Source: Emcibacteraceae bacterium
Lineage (GTDB): Bacteria > Pseudomonadota > Alphaproteobacteria > Sphingomonadales > Emcibacteraceae
Assembly: GCA_905612225.1 (NCBI GenBank)
Contig: CAJQRG010000016.1
Coordinates: forward strand, 62,001-126,000
Length of the DNA: 64,000 nucleotides
Direction of reading: 5' to 3'
Shown here: piece after piece, positions 1 through 9,557 of the stretch
Numbering within the stretch: position 1 is the stretch's first letter
How the letters are laid out: each line of letters starts with the position of its first letter
Made by a program: the position numbers and the translations under genes
Notes under the pieces: generated by a model
What the model was told of the DNA's origin: nothing
What the model saw: the letters and a program-made list of their open reading frames with translations, nothing else
The model's database searches: none

Positions 1-1390
1 AAATTGCCTTTCCATTATAATACTTCCTGAAGTTTCCAGGATGCAATTTTTCACCACAAGTTAAGGAATGCTCAATCCGTTCAGGTATGGTCATATTTGA
101 AAGTTCAACACTGCCCCCACCGTATTTGTAATTAGTAAGCATCACATCACCGTCTCCCCCAAAAAGGTTGGATGATGGGTAAGATGTCTGATAGTGACCA
201 TCCATATCTGAATATGAAGCCCCTCCATAAATCATATCATCTTCTTCCCAAAAGCGGCGTGTAAACTGCAGTCCTATTTTAAATGCAGGTGAGCTGGTCG
301 CGGACTTGAGAGCAGTCTTAACATCATTACTAAAATTATTATCAATACCAGCAATCACTGAAAATGGGATAGTTGATATAACGTAGTCACCTTCTATTTT
401 TTTCACTTTTCCAGATTTTGTATTCTTAATTGTAATAACTACATTATTAATGTTATTTTGAATATAAGTTACTTCAGAATTATAGCTAATGGACCTTCGT
501 TTAAGTACCTTCTCCATTGCAAATGGAATTTGATCCATACCTCCCTTGGCTTGGTACATTACGCTAGGGTGATCAGCGGTATTCCAGCGCCTACCTATAT
601 TGATTTTGAGTAATTCAGCTAATTCAAATGGCTCCGATAATTTACCCGCGTCAAGAAGTGTTCCTGGATATTGATCTATTGAGTGGCCCCGACCACGATT
701 TGCTCGGTAATTTAATTTTTTTCTATCTAAAAGCCCCGTTGATGCAAGATATTCTAATAAGCGTTCTTTATCTTCTGTATCTATTTCGTCATCAAGAGAT
801 CCGTTACCTACTGCTTTTGCTAATAGTTCCTGAATACTTCCAGCCCTATCAACATCCAACTCTACTTGTCTAACTCGCCTTCCTTTTAGGGGACCTTCAA
901 TATTTTCACTATAGTAATAAGCGTGAACTGATTTATTAATCATTGGTTCTAGTTCTACTCCAAGTTCGCGACAATAGTGGATTACAGCTTTATGCTCTGC
1001 TGGTATCCGCCATGGTCCAATATTGAGGTATTGGCCATGGTCAAAATCACAAACCTGGCGCTCTCCACCTAATTCGTCAATTACTTTACCTTTTCTAGCC
1101 GTTTGCGCACGTCCACCTGAATGTTCTCGCGCTTCTATGATTTGACATTTATAACCCTTTTTAGAAAGCTCTAGTGCTGTAACTAATCCACTTAGGCCTG
1201 CACCAAGGATTAATACAGTTTTATCTTTTCCTTCCGTTGAAAGAAGTGGCGGCTTATCCTTAGCAGAAGCATGAACCAGATCAAGAGCACTCATTGCGGT
1301 ATAAAGCGCTGTCGAACCTGCAATCATCCCAATTTGTTCTAAAAAATTTCGTTTACTTATATTGTTTATATTATCTAATTTAGGGGACAT
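1..1390 (-). CDS. FAD-dependent amine oxidase family protein, Tat-like signal, partial (C-terminus beyond left edge)
   Basis: Read by hand on the minus strand from ATG at 1390: MSPKLDNINNISKRNFLEQIGMIAGSTALYTAMSALDL...TVLILGAGLSGLVTALELSKKGYKCQIIEAREHSGGRA. Open to base 1. Absent from ORF track because no stop is in the window. Clearly paralogous to the next gene. Confidence 0.85.
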   Translation of the reverse strand, partial: MSPKLDNINNISKRNFLEQIGMIAGSTALYTAMSALDLVHASAKDKPPLLSTEGKDKTVLILGAGLSGLVTALELSKKGYKCQIIEAREHSGGRAQTARKGKVIDELGGERQVCDFDHGQYLNIGPWRIPAEHKAVIHYCRELGVELEPMINKSVHAYYYSENIEGPLKGRRVRQVELDVDRAGSIQELLAKAVGNGSLDDEIDTEDKERLLEYLASTGLLDRKKLNYRANRGRGHSIDQYPGTLLDAGKLSEPFELAELLKINIGRRWNTADHPSVMYQAKGGMDQIPFAMEKVLKRRSISYNSEVTYIQNNINNVVITIKNTKSGKVKKIEGDYVISTIPFSVIAGIDNNFSNDVKTALKSATSSPAFKIGLQFTRRFWEEDDMIYGGASYSDMDGHYQTSYPSSNLFGGDGDVMLTNYKYGGGSVELSNMTIPERIEHSLTCGEKLHPGNFRKYYNGKAI

Positions 1391-1547
1391 ATCGAAACTC
1401 CACATACAACTAATTTCCAAAAGCAAATAGCATATTTGATATGATATAACAACAGAGAAAACCAAATAATATTATGGTATTTAATTTATATATTTTGCAT
1501 ACACTTTTATATCTGAGAATATAAATTTTAATGTAATCTGACCTAAT

Positions 1548-1586
1548 AATACAAGGGCACGTGGTAATACCACGTACCCTTGTATT
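1548..1586. terminator. strong inverted repeat / hairpin, possible terminator of the 1611-3197 gene
   Basis: AATACAAGGGcACGTGGT-AAT-ACCACGTaCCCTTGTATT: about 18 bp arms with one mismatch. Confidence 0.55.
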
Positions 1587-1610
1587 TTCAATCAGTAGAC
1601 AAATTATTTT

Positions 1611-3197
1611 TTAAATTTTAGCCGCACGCTTATCAAGTTCTGCTATTGTAATCCAGGCACCCTCAATAGCACCCGCCATCCAGCCTGAAAGGCGAGGGGC
1701 TATACAATCACCAGAAAATAATACGCGATTTTCACCTTTAAGTATGGTAGGTAATTTTTTTATACTGTCACCACGCCAACTGGACCAACCAGACTTATTA
1801 TACTTTTCATCTTCCCAAATAATACCAGCGGCTTTACCGTTGAAATTTTGTCTGTACTTTTCCGGATGTACATTTTCACCAGTAGACAGTGCATATTCAA
1901 TTTTTTCATCCATGTTCATTCCACTGAATGCTGTAGACCTACCTCCAAAAAGATATGAAGCTAATATTACACCGCCGTTCTGACCATGTAAATCAGCAGA
2001 CGGATATGCAATGGTGCCTGCCATACTGGTGGATGAGTTACCACCATAAATCATATCTTCAACCTCCCAAAAGCGTGTTTTCATCTGAAGGCCAAACTTT
2101 GTAACCTGACTTGGTGCAGGTGTTTTCATTGCATCAATTATGTCTTGGTTGAAATCGTTTTCAATTTCTGTGACTACTGCAAACGGTATGGTAGAAATAA
2201 GATAATCACCGGTTGTAGTTCTTTCGCGACCACTTTTTGTGTCTTTATAATTTATGGAAACACCGTCACTTGTTTGTGATATTTTTGTCACTTCTTTATT
2301 AAGTTTCATTGTGCCTCGGGGAAGGGCATCACGAAGTGCAAAAGATACTGCGTCCATCCCACCTATAGCCTGGAACATACAGGTTGGATGATCAGATGTA
2401 AGTTCTCTAGTTTCAATATTTAAATTGAGAAGTTCACTCAAGTCGTATGGTTCTGATAAGGTTCCATAATTCTCACCTGCCCCTTTATAACTGGAAAACC
2501 CCCGAATTTGATTTGCTTGATACTCAAATGTATCAGCATTAATTAAGCCCATACCTTTCAGGTAAGTAAGTAGTTTTTCTATATCTTCAGGAGATAACGT
2601 GTCGTCAAGTGCTCCACCCGTTGCACATTTGGCGAGTAGTTCAGCAACATGGCCTTTTCTATCAGCTTCCATATGAATACGGCGAACACGTTTATTATTT
2701 AAAGGGCCTTCAATTGAGTCTGAATATACATAACTTTGGCTACTATGGTTTAACATAATTTCTAACGGCACACCAAGTGTTCTACAATAGTGCAGCGTTG
2801 AGTGATGCTGACCTGGAATGCGCCATGCGCCATGATTTAAATATTGCCCATGTTCAAAATCACAAGTTTCAACTGACCCATCAGCTTGTGCCACTTTAGT
2901 TCCTTTGCGAGAGCAACTGGTTCTGCCACCCGCAAAATCACGTGCCTCTAAAAGCTCCACATCATAACCTTTTTTACTGAGTTCAAGAGCGGAAACCATT
3001 CCAGCAAGGCCTGCACCAAGAATAATTACCTTTTGGCCGTTACCAGATGTACTAAGCTTAGGTGGTGCGATCATGTCCGACGCAAAACTATTCTCAAAGC
3101 CACTTAGGGCCGTCATCACAGCTGCAGATCCACCAATCATACCAATGGTTTGTAGAAAATCTCGCTTGGATATAGGTTTATTTATTTGCTTGGACAT
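1611..3197 (-). CDS. FAD-dependent amine oxidase (L-amino acid / monoamine oxidase-like), Tat-like signal
   Basis: N-terminal SKRDFLQTIGMIGG signal; Rossmann motif VIILGAGLAGMVSALELSKKGYDVELLEARDFAGGRT; C-terminal FAD motif VLFSGDCIAPRLSGWMAGAIEGA. Confidence 0.85.
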   Translation of the reverse strand: MSKQINKPISKRDFLQTIGMIGGSAAVMTALSGFENSFASDMIAPPKLSTSGNGQKVIILGAGLAGMVSALELSKKGYDVELLEARDFAGGRTSCSRKGTKVAQADGSVETCDFEHGQYLNHGAWRIPGQHHSTLHYCRTLGVPLEIMLNHSSQSYVYSDSIEGPLNNKRVRRIHMEADRKGHVAELLAKCATGGALDDTLSPEDIEKLLTYLKGMGLINADTFEYQANQIRGFSSYKGAGENYGTLSEPYDLSELLNLNIETRELTSDHPTCMFQAIGGMDAVSFALRDALPRGTMKLNKEVTKISQTSDGVSINYKDTKSGRERTTTGDYLISTIPFAVVTEIENDFNQDIIDAMKTPAPSQVTKFGLQMKTRFWEVEDMIYGGNSSTSMAGTIAYPSADLHGQNGGVILASYLFGGRSTAFSGMNMDEKIEYALSTGENVHPEKYRQNFNGKAAGIIWEDEKYNKSGWSSWRGDSIKKLPTILKGENRVLFSGDCIAPRLSGWMAGAIEGAWITIAELDKRAAKI

Positions 3198-3379
3198 TTA
3201 TATCGCTCCATAAAATTAATTTTGGTGGTTAGAAACTCAGTATTTATATCATATTTATTGGTTATATAATAACAATATACATGCATGCTGTGTCAAATGT
3301 TTTATGAAAATAAAGTTGTTATTCTACTAAACAGGCTGATAATATTAATTTACATAATTTGAAATAATTGGATGTTAAA

Positions 3380-4504
3380 ATGATTGATAGACGAAATTTT
3401 ATATCGGGTGCTTTGGCATTTCCTTTTTTAAGTGGTTTTGGAGGTAAAGTATTTGCGCAGAAGAGTGATCCAAATTTTACGCCAGCAATAATAGGAAAAC
3501 CTTGGGACCCAAAACGAAATGCACTTGTTTTTGATGCCATGGGAGAGATTAGAGACACATTTTCTGATGAATTAATTGAGGAAATGCTTGCCGCTGGTAT
3601 GCGAGGTATAGCGGTTACTTGCGGTAACCCAAGGCAAGATAACTTATCAGTGGAAGGTGGTTTTCAGTCTGCGCTTGAGGAAATGCTTTGGTTTGATAAA
3701 CATATAGAAGATAAATCCCAGTACTATTTAAAAGGAACCAAAGTTTTTGATATTGATAGGGCACGTGAAGAGGGAAAAATAGCAATTTTTTATCTTACGC
3801 AAAACTCAGATCATTTCATGCGTGATCTTGATAACGTTGATGTATTTTACGGGGTGGGACAACGTTCCTGTCAACTTACTTATAATTACCAAAACTATGC
3901 CGGCTCAGGCTGCATGGAACACCATGGTTCAGGCGTTACTGACTTCGGTGGCCGTTTGATTGAAAAATTAAATGATATAGGCATGATGATCGACTTAAGT
4001 CATGCTAATGTCCAAACTACACTTGATGCTGCGGATATTTCATCTCGACCTATCCATATTTCACATACAACATGTGCTAATGTTAATGAAAACCCACGAG
4101 CTATGCCTGACATTGTGTTAAAGGCTGTGGCTGAAAAAGGCGGAGTTGTTGGCATAACCCAGATGCGAACATTTATGACCTTGTCACGTTACGGGATGGT
4201 AGATCTTTATTTTGATCATATAATGCACGCTGTTAATGTTGCAGGTATTGACAATGTTTGTATAGGATCTGATAGGGATCACCGGCGTTTAGTTGTTACT
4301 CCGGAATACCTCGAGGAAATGCAGCGAGAGCAAGGACAGCGTTTTGATGTAAGGCGGGTCCCGCTTTATTTTGAAGAACTAAATTCCCCTCGTCGTATGG
4401 AAGTCATTTGGGATAAGTTAATAAAGCGGGGGCTTTCAGAGGATTCGGTAGAAAAAATTACCGGACTTAATATCTACAATTATTATAAAGAAATTTTAGG
4501 TTAA
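3380..4504 (+). CDS. membrane dipeptidase-like protein (peptidase M19 family), Tat signal, altered metal-ligand motifs
   Basis: MIDRRNFISGALAFPFLSGFGGKVFAQ signal; M19 hallmarks MIDLSHANVQTTLDAA, IHISHTTCANVNENPRAMPD, CIGSDRDH. Track start 3368 is TTG; ATG at 3380 preferred. Confidence 0.8.
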   Translation: MIDRRNFISGALAFPFLSGFGGKVFAQKSDPNFTPAIIGKPWDPKRNALVFDAMGEIRDTFSDELIEEMLAAGMRGIAVTCGNPRQDNLSVEGGFQSALEEMLWFDKHIEDKSQYYLKGTKVFDIDRAREEGKIAIFYLTQNSDHFMRDLDNVDVFYGVGQRSCQLTYNYQNYAGSGCMEHHGSGVTDFGGRLIEKLNDIGMMIDLSHANVQTTLDAADISSRPIHISHTTCANVNENPRAMPDIVLKAVAEKGGVVGITQMRTFMTLSRYGMVDLYFDHIMHAVNVAGIDNVCIGSDRDHRRLVVTPEYLEEMQREQGQRFDVRRVPLYFEELNSPRRMEVIWDKLIKRGLSEDSVEKITGLNIYNYYKEILG

Positions 4505-4525
4505 AATAATTAATAAAGGGTTTTA

Positions 4526-6130
4526 ATGGTCAAAAATAGAACTTATTATCAGGCTATTGGTAAAGAACCTGTTGTGGCAAAAAATGGTATGGCTGCTACC
4601 TCCCACCCCATTGCAACGGAAGTAGCGATAGAAATAATGAAGGCAGGTGGAAATGCAATGGATGCCGCAGTGGCCGCATGCGCTGTTCAATGTGTTGTTG
4701 AGCCGCAATCAACTGGTATTGGTGGTGATTGTTTTGCTATTTTTTCACCTTTAGGTAGCACAAATTATATTGCTTACAACGGTTCTGGGAGAACACCTGC
4801 CGCTGCCGAACCGAGTTGGTATAGGGCCCAGGGAATTACAAATATTACCGAACGAAGTGCTCATGCAGTAACTATACCGGGATCTATTGATGCCTGGGAT
4901 CGCCTTATAAGGGATCATGGGCGCATGAAATTAACTGAAATTTTACAACCAGCAATTAAACTTGCTAAAAGTGGTTATAAAATTTTCAAGAGAGTTGGAA
5001 GGGATTTTAAGCGAGCAAACAACTATATTGATCCTTTATCCAATGCTGGAAAGGTTTTTATGCCAAATGGGGTTTTACCAGAGGTTGGTGAAATTCATCG
5101 ACAACCACTCCTAGCTAATACTTTAGATATGATTGCATCTGTAGGTAGAGAGGGTTTTTATCAAGGAAAAGTTGCAGAAGATTTAGTCACATATTTACGA
5201 AGTTTGGGGGGATTGCACACACTTAAAGATTTTAATAGTGCGTCTGGAAATTATATAACCCCAATATCAGTAGAATTCAAAGGTTATGAAGTTCATCAAT
5301 GTCCACCAAACGGTCAGGGTATTATAGCACTTATGTTACTAAAAATTATGGAACGTTTTAAAAATAATAATATGTCACCATTAGACCCAGAACATGTTCA
5401 TAGAGAAATTGAAGCCTGTAAGCTAGCCTACCACTATAGGGATGCATATCTGGCCGATCCAGATCATACCGAAGTTCCAGTAAATGAAATGCTTTCTGAG
5501 AGTACCATTACCCGTCTTTTCCAAGCTATCGGCGATAAGGCTATAAAATCACTTTCGGAATATGAACTCCCAAACCATCAGGATACAGTTTATATAACCG
5601 TGGTTGATAAGGAAAGAAATTGTGCGAGCTTTATAAACACTCTTTTCATGCCATTTGGCAGTAGTCTTATGGAACCTAATTCTGGAGTGCTTCTTCACAA
5701 TAGGGGATGTGGTTTTTCAATGAAAAGCGGCCACCCAAATGAAATTGCTGGAGGAAAAAGACCGCTACACACAATCATTCCAGCTATGCTTTCAAAAAAT
5801 GGTCAAACAATTATGCCATTTGGTGTGATGGGAGGCGCGTATCAAGCATTTGGGCATTTACAGCTTTTAAGTCGTTTATTTAATTATAATTATGATATCC
5901 AGCAGGCAATGGATATTCCTCGCTTTTTTCCTAATCCCGTGACGGGTGAGATAGAGATAGAAGAGGGATTTAACTCAGAATTGATTAAAAAAATTGAAAT
6001 GAGAGGCCATAAAGTTGTGTTGAGCCCATCACCAATTGGTGGTTCTCAAGCTATTTGGATTGATTATAAGAATGGAACCTTAATTGGCGGTTCTGATCCG
6101 CGCAAGGATGGTTGCGCTCAGGGCTATTAA
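4526..6130 (+). CDS. gamma-glutamyltransferase family protein
   Basis: MAATSHPIATEVAIEIMKAGGNAMDAAVAACAVQCVVEPQSTGIGGDCF; nucleophile region HQDTVYITVVDKERNCASFINTLF. No N-terminal signal peptide. Confidence 0.88.
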   Translation: MVKNRTYYQAIGKEPVVAKNGMAATSHPIATEVAIEIMKAGGNAMDAAVAACAVQCVVEPQSTGIGGDCFAIFSPLGSTNYIAYNGSGRTPAAAEPSWYRAQGITNITERSAHAVTIPGSIDAWDRLIRDHGRMKLTEILQPAIKLAKSGYKIFKRVGRDFKRANNYIDPLSNAGKVFMPNGVLPEVGEIHRQPLLANTLDMIASVGREGFYQGKVAEDLVTYLRSLGGLHTLKDFNSASGNYITPISVEFKGYEVHQCPPNGQGIIALMLLKIMERFKNNNMSPLDPEHVHREIEACKLAYHYRDAYLADPDHTEVPVNEMLSESTITRLFQAIGDKAIKSLSEYELPNHQDTVYITVVDKERNCASFINTLFMPFGSSLMEPNSGVLLHNRGCGFSMKSGHPNEIAGGKRPLHTIIPAMLSKNGQTIMPFGVMGGAYQAFGHLQLLSRLFNYNYDIQQAMDIPRFFPNPVTGEIEIEEGFNSELIKKIEMRGHKVVLSPSPIGGSQAIWIDYKNGTLIGGSDPRKDGCAQGY

Positions 6131-6231
6131 ATTAAACTAAATAAAATTTAAAGATGAGTGATTTAATAAAAAGACTTGTTTAATACTCTTATTACTTATA
6201 ATTTTTGTTCTTACAAAATAGGATCAAATTT

Positions 6232-7509
6232 ATGAGTGAAGATGTGCTAAATAAAGTTTTTAAAATAATTGAAAAATCCGAAGATAACCTAATTAAACTT
6301 TGCCAAGATCTTATTAGATTTCCAACTGTTAATCCACCCGGGAATGACTATAAGGCCTGCGTTGAATATATTGGTAATAGACTTAAAGTTCGTGGTTTTA
6401 AGGTTGAATATATTCGAGCTTTCGGTACACCAGGTGATAGTTCTAAATACCCCCGTTATAATGTAGTAGCTCGTTATGACACAGGAAAGCCTGGTCCTTG
6501 CGTTCATTTTAACAGCCACATTGATGTTGTCGAAACTGGTGATGGCTGGACGAAAGACCCCTTTTCCGCCGACCTTATCGATGGTAGAATTTATGGTCGT
6601 GGAGCATGCGATATGAAAGGAGGTATGGCTTCGTCAATTATTGCTGTTGAAGCTCTTATAGATAGTGGTATTGAGTTAAAAGGGGCCATTGAAATATCTG
6701 GTACGGGAGATGAAGAATCTGGTGGCTTAGGTGGCGTTGCCTTCTTAGCAGAGAAGGGTTATTTTTCAAAAGAACGAGTAGACCACGTTATCATACCTGA
6801 ACCACTTAATGTTGACAGGGTTTGTTTAGGTCATCGGGGCGTTTGGTGGGCGGAAATTGAAACGCATGGTAGAATAGCCCATGGGTCTATGCCATTTTTA
6901 GGTGATTGCGCTGTACGTCATATGGGTGCGGTTGTAGCAGACTTCGAAGATAAGCTTTATCCAGCTATGGCTGCCCGCTATACCTCCATGCCTGTTGTTC
7001 CTGAGGGAGCAAAACAGTCTACCCTTAATATAAATAGTATCCATGGCGGTCAGGCTGAAGGTAATGAAGGTTTGCCAGCACCCTGCGTACCAGATAGTTG
7101 CAGGATGATTATTGATAGACGGTTTTTAGTTGAAGAGGAATTAGAAGAGGTGAAAAGTGAAGTTGTTAGCATTCTTTCTTCTCTTGAAAAGTCTAGGGAA
7201 GGATTTAGCTTTGATATTAGGGATATGCTGGAAGTTATTCCAAGTATGACTGACAGTAATTCACCAGTTGTAAAGGCCACTGTCGCTGCGATTGAAGATG
7301 TTCTTGGTATTACACCAGAATTAATTTGTTCACCGGGAACTTATGATCAAAAACATATAGATAGAATTGGTAATCTAAAAGATTGTATAGCTTATGGACC
7401 CGGAATATTAGAATTAGCTCATCAGCCCGATGAATATGTTGTGGTTGAAGACATGATAAACTCCGCAAAGGTAATGGCGTCTTCTACGTATAAATTGCTT
7501 ACACAGTAG
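6232..7509 (+). CDS. M20 family metallopeptidase (ArgE/DapE/ACY1-type deacylase)
   Basis: VHFNSHIDVVETGDGWTKDPFSADLIDGRIYGRGACDMKGGMAS; GDEESGGLGG. Start ATG at 6232 preferred over track start 6205. Confidence 0.85.
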   Translation: MSEDVLNKVFKIIEKSEDNLIKLCQDLIRFPTVNPPGNDYKACVEYIGNRLKVRGFKVEYIRAFGTPGDSSKYPRYNVVARYDTGKPGPCVHFNSHIDVVETGDGWTKDPFSADLIDGRIYGRGACDMKGGMASSIIAVEALIDSGIELKGAIEISGTGDEESGGLGGVAFLAEKGYFSKERVDHVIIPEPLNVDRVCLGHRGVWWAEIETHGRIAHGSMPFLGDCAVRHMGAVVADFEDKLYPAMAARYTSMPVVPEGAKQSTLNINSIHGGQAEGNEGLPAPCVPDSCRMIIDRRFLVEEELEEVKSEVVSILSSLEKSREGFSFDIRDMLEVIPSMTDSNSPVVKATVAAIEDVLGITPELICSPGTYDQKHIDRIGNLKDCIAYGPGILELAHQPDEYVVVEDMINSAKVMASSTYKLLTQ

Positions 7510-7572
7510 GTTTATTTAAATATTTTACTTATACTTTTGTAATTATGAATAATAAAAGATTTTTAGGGTAGT

Positions 7573-8082
7573 ATGTTAACTGGTAAATTCCATAATCTAA
7601 CGAGACGCAACTTTACAATAGGTGTGGCAGTCTTTGGTTTTATTTTTGGTTGCCAAGTACCTATTTATTTAAAAAATTCAAAAAAAAGTGACGCCGATGG
7701 TCTTCTGCATATGAGATTAGACGGTAAAGTTGATGTTTATTCTGGTGGCGGCCATCTTGGTATTTATTCAGATTTTGACACTATAAAAATTTTAAAACAA
7801 ACAATGAATTTTAAAAATAGTGATTTTGTTATTATTACTGGTGATAATCCTGATCAACTTCCTGGATTTCTAGGGCAAAGCATACATCATATGAGTTTTA
7901 CAAATGCAAAAACTAACCATAGGGCCGCTTCTATTTTAAAACAAAAACTAAATAATCAACAGGGAGATATTTTTCTTAAGCCTACATATATTATTGATAA
8001 TGGGATTTCTAAAAAAACTCAAAATGTAATTAATAGCCTTAAACCAGAGGGAATTATTGTTGCTGTGGAGCATATTATTTAA
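7573..8082 (+). CDS. Tat-signal short protein resembling an N-terminal segment of molybdo-hydroxylase large subunits (isoquinoline 1-oxidoreductase beta-like)
   Basis: LTRRNFTIGVAVFGFIFGC signal; HMRLDGKVDVYSGGGHLGIYSDFD...GDNPDQLPGFLGQSIHHMSFTNAKTNHRAASILKQKL matches the layout of the segment before the molybdopterin-binding domain. Only 169 aa. Confidence 0.4.
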   Translation: MLTGKFHNLTRRNFTIGVAVFGFIFGCQVPIYLKNSKKSDADGLLHMRLDGKVDVYSGGGHLGIYSDFDTIKILKQTMNFKNSDFVIITGDNPDQLPGFLGQSIHHMSFTNAKTNHRAASILKQKLNNQQGDIFLKPTYIIDNGISKKTQNVINSLKPEGIIVAVEHII

Positions 8083-9557
8083 TGAAAATAATTAACTTAA
8101 TTATTATCTTATTTCTTGGCTGGCCATCCATAGGGTGGCCAATGACTTTAAATGTTGGGTTGCAGCTTGAGCCACCAAATTTGGATCCAACATCTGGAGC
8201 TGCAGCTGCAATTGATGATGTTGTTTATGGCAATATATTTGAGGGACTTGTCAGAATTAATGAATTTGGTGATATTCAGCCAAGTCTTTCCTTATCATGG
8301 GATTTAGTAAATAATGGAAAGTCTTATATTTTTTATCTCGCTAATGATGTTTTGTTTCATAATGGAGATCGCTTTACTGCTGCTGATGTCAAGTTCTCTT
8401 TTGATCGAGCCAAATCTAATGGCTCTACAAATGCTAAAAAGTATATTTTCAAACCAATTGTAGATATCAATATTATTGATCCACATACTATTATGATCAC
8501 TCTTGATCAGGCAAGGCCAGATTTCCTTTTTAACATAGGCCTTGGGGATGCTGTCATTGTAAATGAAGATAGCGCAGATAGAAATTCATTTAATCCCGTG
8601 GGAACTGGCCCATTCAAATTTGTTAAATGGGTAAGGGGAGATAGAGTAGAGTTAGTGCGTTATCGTAAATATTGGGGCCCATCTGTTTTTCTTGAAGGAG
8701 CAAACTTTAAATTTATAACAGACCCTTTATCTGCATACACGGCAATGAAGGCAGGGGATATTGATGCCTTTCCAAATTATCCTGCACCTGAAAATTTATT
8801 TTTATTTAAAAATGATCCTGATTACGAAGTTGTTGTGGGCCTAACGGCCGGTGAGACAATACTTGCTACAAATAATAGAAATCCTCCATTTGATAATCTT
8901 TTGGTAAGAAAGGCTATTGCCCATGCCATAGATCGATCAGAGCTAATAGATGGTGCGATGTTTGGTAACGCAGTGCCCATAGGTAGTCATTTTGCCCCTA
9001 ATCACCCAGATTACATAGACCTGACTGGACTTTTTCCTCATAATTTAGATGAGGCGCATAAACTATTATTATTGGCCGGTTATCCAAATGGGTTTAATGT
9101 TAGTTTAAAGCTTCCCCCCCCTATTTATGCACGAAGAACCGGGGAGCTCATTGCTAGTCAATTAGGGCGTGTTGGCATCAAAGTTAAAATAGAAAATATG
9201 GAATGGGCGCAATGGATTGACCAGGTCCTTATTAACAAAAACTATGACCTATCTATAGTATCACATGTAGAGCCAATGGATATAAATATCTATGCTAACC
9301 CAAATTATTATTTTGGGTATGATAATGATGATTTTAAAAAAATTATTTTTGATATTGAATCTAGTACTGATGCCATAAACTCTAGTCAACTTTACAAACT
9401 TGCTCAGAAAAAAATTGCCGATGATGCTGTTAATGGCTATCTCTACCAACTTGGGAAGTATGGAGTTTGGAAGGCTGGACTAAAAGGGATGTGGGCCAAC
9501 TATCCAATTCGTTCGAATGACCTTCGGGGTGTTTATTTTGTGGGAGGTGAGCAATGA
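8082..9557 (+). CDS. ABC transporter substrate-binding protein, peptide family (SBP_bac_5)
   Basis: Signal peptide MKIINLIIILFLGWPSIGWP; LEPPNLDPTSGAAAAIDDVVYGNIFEGL; VLFHNGDRFTAADVKFSFDRAK. Confidence 0.9.
   Translation: MKIINLIIILFLGWPSIGWPMTLNVGLQLEPPNLDPTSGAAAAIDDVVYGNIFEGLVRINEFGDIQPSLSLSWDLVNNGKSYIFYLANDVLFHNGDRFTAADVKFSFDRAKSNGSTNAKKYIFKPIVDINIIDPHTIMITLDQARPDFLFNIGLGDAVIVNEDSADRNSFNPVGTGPFKFVKWVRGDRVELVRYRKYWGPSVFLEGANFKFITDPLSAYTAMKAGDIDAFPNYPAPENLFLFKNDPDYEVVVGLTAGETILATNNRNPPFDNLLVRKAIAHAIDRSELIDGAMFGNAVPIGSHFAPNHPDYIDLTGLFPHNLDEAHKLLLLAGYPNGFNVSLKLPPPIYARRTGELIASQLGRVGIKVKIENMEWAQWIDQVLINKNYDLSIVSHVEPMDINIYANPNYYFGYDNDDFKKIIFDIESSTDAINSSQLYKLAQKKIADDAVNGYLYQLGKYGVWKAGLKGMWANYPIRSNDLRGVYFVGGEQ

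Noticed and set aside
628-873. ORF track plus-strand 81-aa ORF
   Set aside because: Antisense to the left-edge amine oxidase gene, which is open from 1390 to 1; no recognisable protein features.
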